DNA from: Bordetella genomosp. 13
GTDB taxonomy: Bacteria > Pseudomonadota > Gammaproteobacteria > Burkholderiales > Burkholderiaceae_B
Length of the DNA stretch: 64,000 nt
NCBI RefSeq assembly: GCF_002119665.1
Contig: NZ_CP021111.1
Span: forward strand, 4,960,001 to 5,024,000
Direction: 5' to 3'
The notes below the pieces were generated by a model. It was not told the DNA's origin and searched no databases. It saw only the letters and a program-made list of their open reading frames with translations. This document shows, one piece after another, positions 62,799-64,000 of the stretch (positions are counted from its first letter, which is position 1; the number at the start of each line of letters is the position of its first letter). Position numbers and translations under genes: made by a program.

Positions 62799-64000
62799 GG
62801 CAGCTCGGTGCGCGCCACCGGGCCCGTGGCGCCCACGCTGCCCAGCCGCGCCTTCAGCGACTGCGGCTGGCCGCTGAACAGCGCGGCGTAGTACGTGGCA
62901 TTGGACATGACGTTCTGCACGTATTGCCGCGTCTCGGTGAACGGAATGGTTTCGGCGAAGATCGCGCCCTCGACCGGGTGGCTAAAAGTGGCGCGCCAGT
63001 TGATGGGGCGCCTGGGCCCGGCGTTGTACCCGGCGCTGGCCAGCAGCTGCGAGCCGCCCAGGTCTTGCAGCACCATGTTGAGGTAATTCGTGCCCAGCTC
63101 GGTGTTGACGTCGAAGTCGTGCACGCTGTCGGGCGTGAAGTCGTTCATGCCGATCTTGCGAGCCACCCACTTGGCGGTTGCGGGCATCAGCTGCATCAGG
63201 CCCGAGGCGCCCACGTGCGAACGTGCCTCCATCACGAAGCGCGACTCCTGCCGGATCAGGCCGTACACCCACGCCGGATCCAGGGCGATGGCGCGCGCCT
63301 TGGCGCTGACGCGGCCCTCGAACGGCGCGATGTAGCGCTGCGTGAAATCGAACTCCGCCTCGGTGCGGTCCGAGGTGTTGACCACTCGGTCGAACAACCC
63401 TTCGGCGCGCGCCAGCTCGGCGGCGGCCATCAGTTGCCGATCGGACATGCCGCGCAGCGAGAAATTCCATTCGGGCACCGCCTCGCCGCGCCAGCCGAGA
63501 CGGAACAGGTGCACGGCGCGGATCAGGCCCGGGTTGGCCCGCGCCTGCGCCATCTCGGCATCGGTGACGGGCTGCGGCACGGGGGGCACGGTGATCTTGC
63601 GGCCCAGCTCCTCGGCCGCCAGCTGGCCATAGAAGTTGAACTGGTCGGCGATCGAAGCATAGCCCTGCCGAGCCTGCTCGCCGTGCCCCTGCGCGGCCAG
63701 GCCGCGCGACTTCCAGTAGACCCAGGCGGGCTCGGCCTGCTGCGCGGGCGACATCTGCGCGATGGAGGCCAGCACCCATTTCCAGTCGACCTTGGGCTCG
63801 CGCAGCGCGGCGCGCACGCGCCAGGCATGGTTGTAGGGCGTCATGCGCACGCTTTCGCCGGCCTCGCGGTACCAGCGATGCGCACGTTCGTCCAGGTTCA
63901 GGGCCGCGATCAGGGCGTACTGTGTGCGCACCCAGGCGACGTCCGCCTTGGGCAGATGGCTTTCCCATTCGCGGCGCAGGTAGGAATCCGCCACGGCGAT
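62795..64000 (-). CDS. slt: soluble lytic murein transglycosylase, C-terminal part (Slt type)
   Basis: The gene enters from the right edge, so the start is missing; 401 residues are visible. The helical linker region comes first, then the lysozyme-like catalytic domain: [35 protein letters not shown] (in pieces IRQESRF, with the catalytic Glu, and [11 protein letters not shown]) and [11 protein letters not shown]. It cuts peptidoglycan to 1,6-anhydro products in the periplasm. The stop overlaps the cca start. Confidence 0.93.
   Translation of the reverse strand: MAVADSYLRREWESHLPKADVAWVRTQYALIAALNLDERAHRWYREAGESVRMTPYNHAWRVRAALREPKVDWKWVLASIAQMSPAQQAEPAWVYWKSRGLAAQGHGEQARQGYASIADQFNFYGQLAAEELGRKITVPPVPQPVTDAEMAQARANPGLIRAVHLFRLGWRGEAVPEWNFSLRGMSDRQLMAAAELARAEGLFDRVVNTSDRTEAEFDFTQRYIAPFEGRVSAKARAIALDPAWVYGLIRQESRFVMEARSHVGASGLMQLMPATAKWVARKIGMNDFTPDSVHDFDVNTELGTNYLNMVLQDLGGSQLLASAGYNAGPRRPINWRATFSHPVEGAIFAETIPFTETRQYVQNVMSNATYYAALFSGQPQSLKARLGSVGATGPVARTELP

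Overview
The window is high-GC DNA from a betaproteobacterium of the family Alcaligenaceae, most like Bordetella or Achromobacter. I infer this from gene order (gpm - rhodanese - grxC - secB - gpsA; rsmB - DUF4390 - ntrY/ntrX-like - trkA - trkH; def/dprA), a Bug-family periplasmic receptor, the liv/CoA-ligase cluster and an IS110-family element. No search was run, so the genus is an inference. No rRNA, tRNA or CRISPR array was recognised.

Layout. 1-13.3 kb is mainly chromosomal housekeeping: a partial ctpA, envC, gpmA, a membrane rhodanese, grxC, secB, gpsA, a Bug receptor, an exported Tyr/Pro-rich protein, trmL, comF, a BioC-like methyltransferase, a YbdK ligase, a MocA-like transferase and trkH. 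13.3-19.6 kb (minus strand) is a compact operon rsmB - DUF4390 - ntrY-like kinase - ntrX-like regulator - trkA, with 4-base overlaps at three junctions, leading into trkH. 19.7-27.3 kb holds gph, a LysR/SDR/lipocalin unit, rimO with a cupin, a ferritin-like protein and a LOG - NTF2-like - HAD operon. 27.4-31.6 kb has fmt and def, separated by a LuxR-type regulator, with dprA divergent from def. 31.7-37.1 kb carries HMG-CoA lyase, a membrane protein, an orphan amino-acid-binding protein, an aminotransferase, a YggS protein and a copper chaperone.

The most unusual part is 37.3-41.7 kb. A protein that reads as two fused CesT-type (type III secretion) chaperone domains lies 16 bases upstream of a 1173-residue protein. 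The C-terminal half of that protein carries the marks of a fold-type I PLP enzyme: a Gly-Gly-Met loop, Asp811, a candidate Schiff-base Lys848 and an RLTLGLED-type small-domain motif. I read this as a candidate chaperone/effector pair with a PLP-enzyme domain. No secretion apparatus genes are in the window.

41.7-51.6 kb is a Crp/Fnr regulator divergent from a branched-chain-type ABC transporter (LivG-H-M-K-F) framed by two adenylate-forming CoA ligases. The 612-base gap between livM and livK contains two inverted copies of a palindromic repeat. Each copy has its own unrelated but perfectly paired outer arms and its own paired inner hairpin. This is covariation and points to a conserved fold.

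51.7-64 kb carries a double-PPK2 polyphosphate:AMP phosphotransferase, GNAT, HIT, MTA/SAH nucleosidase, uracil-DNA glycosylase, an RhlE helicase with a repetitive tail, an IS110/IS1111-type element that seems to have landed between the rhlE terminator hairpin and its T tract, a small lipoprotein, a MidA-type methyltransferase, cca and a partial slt.
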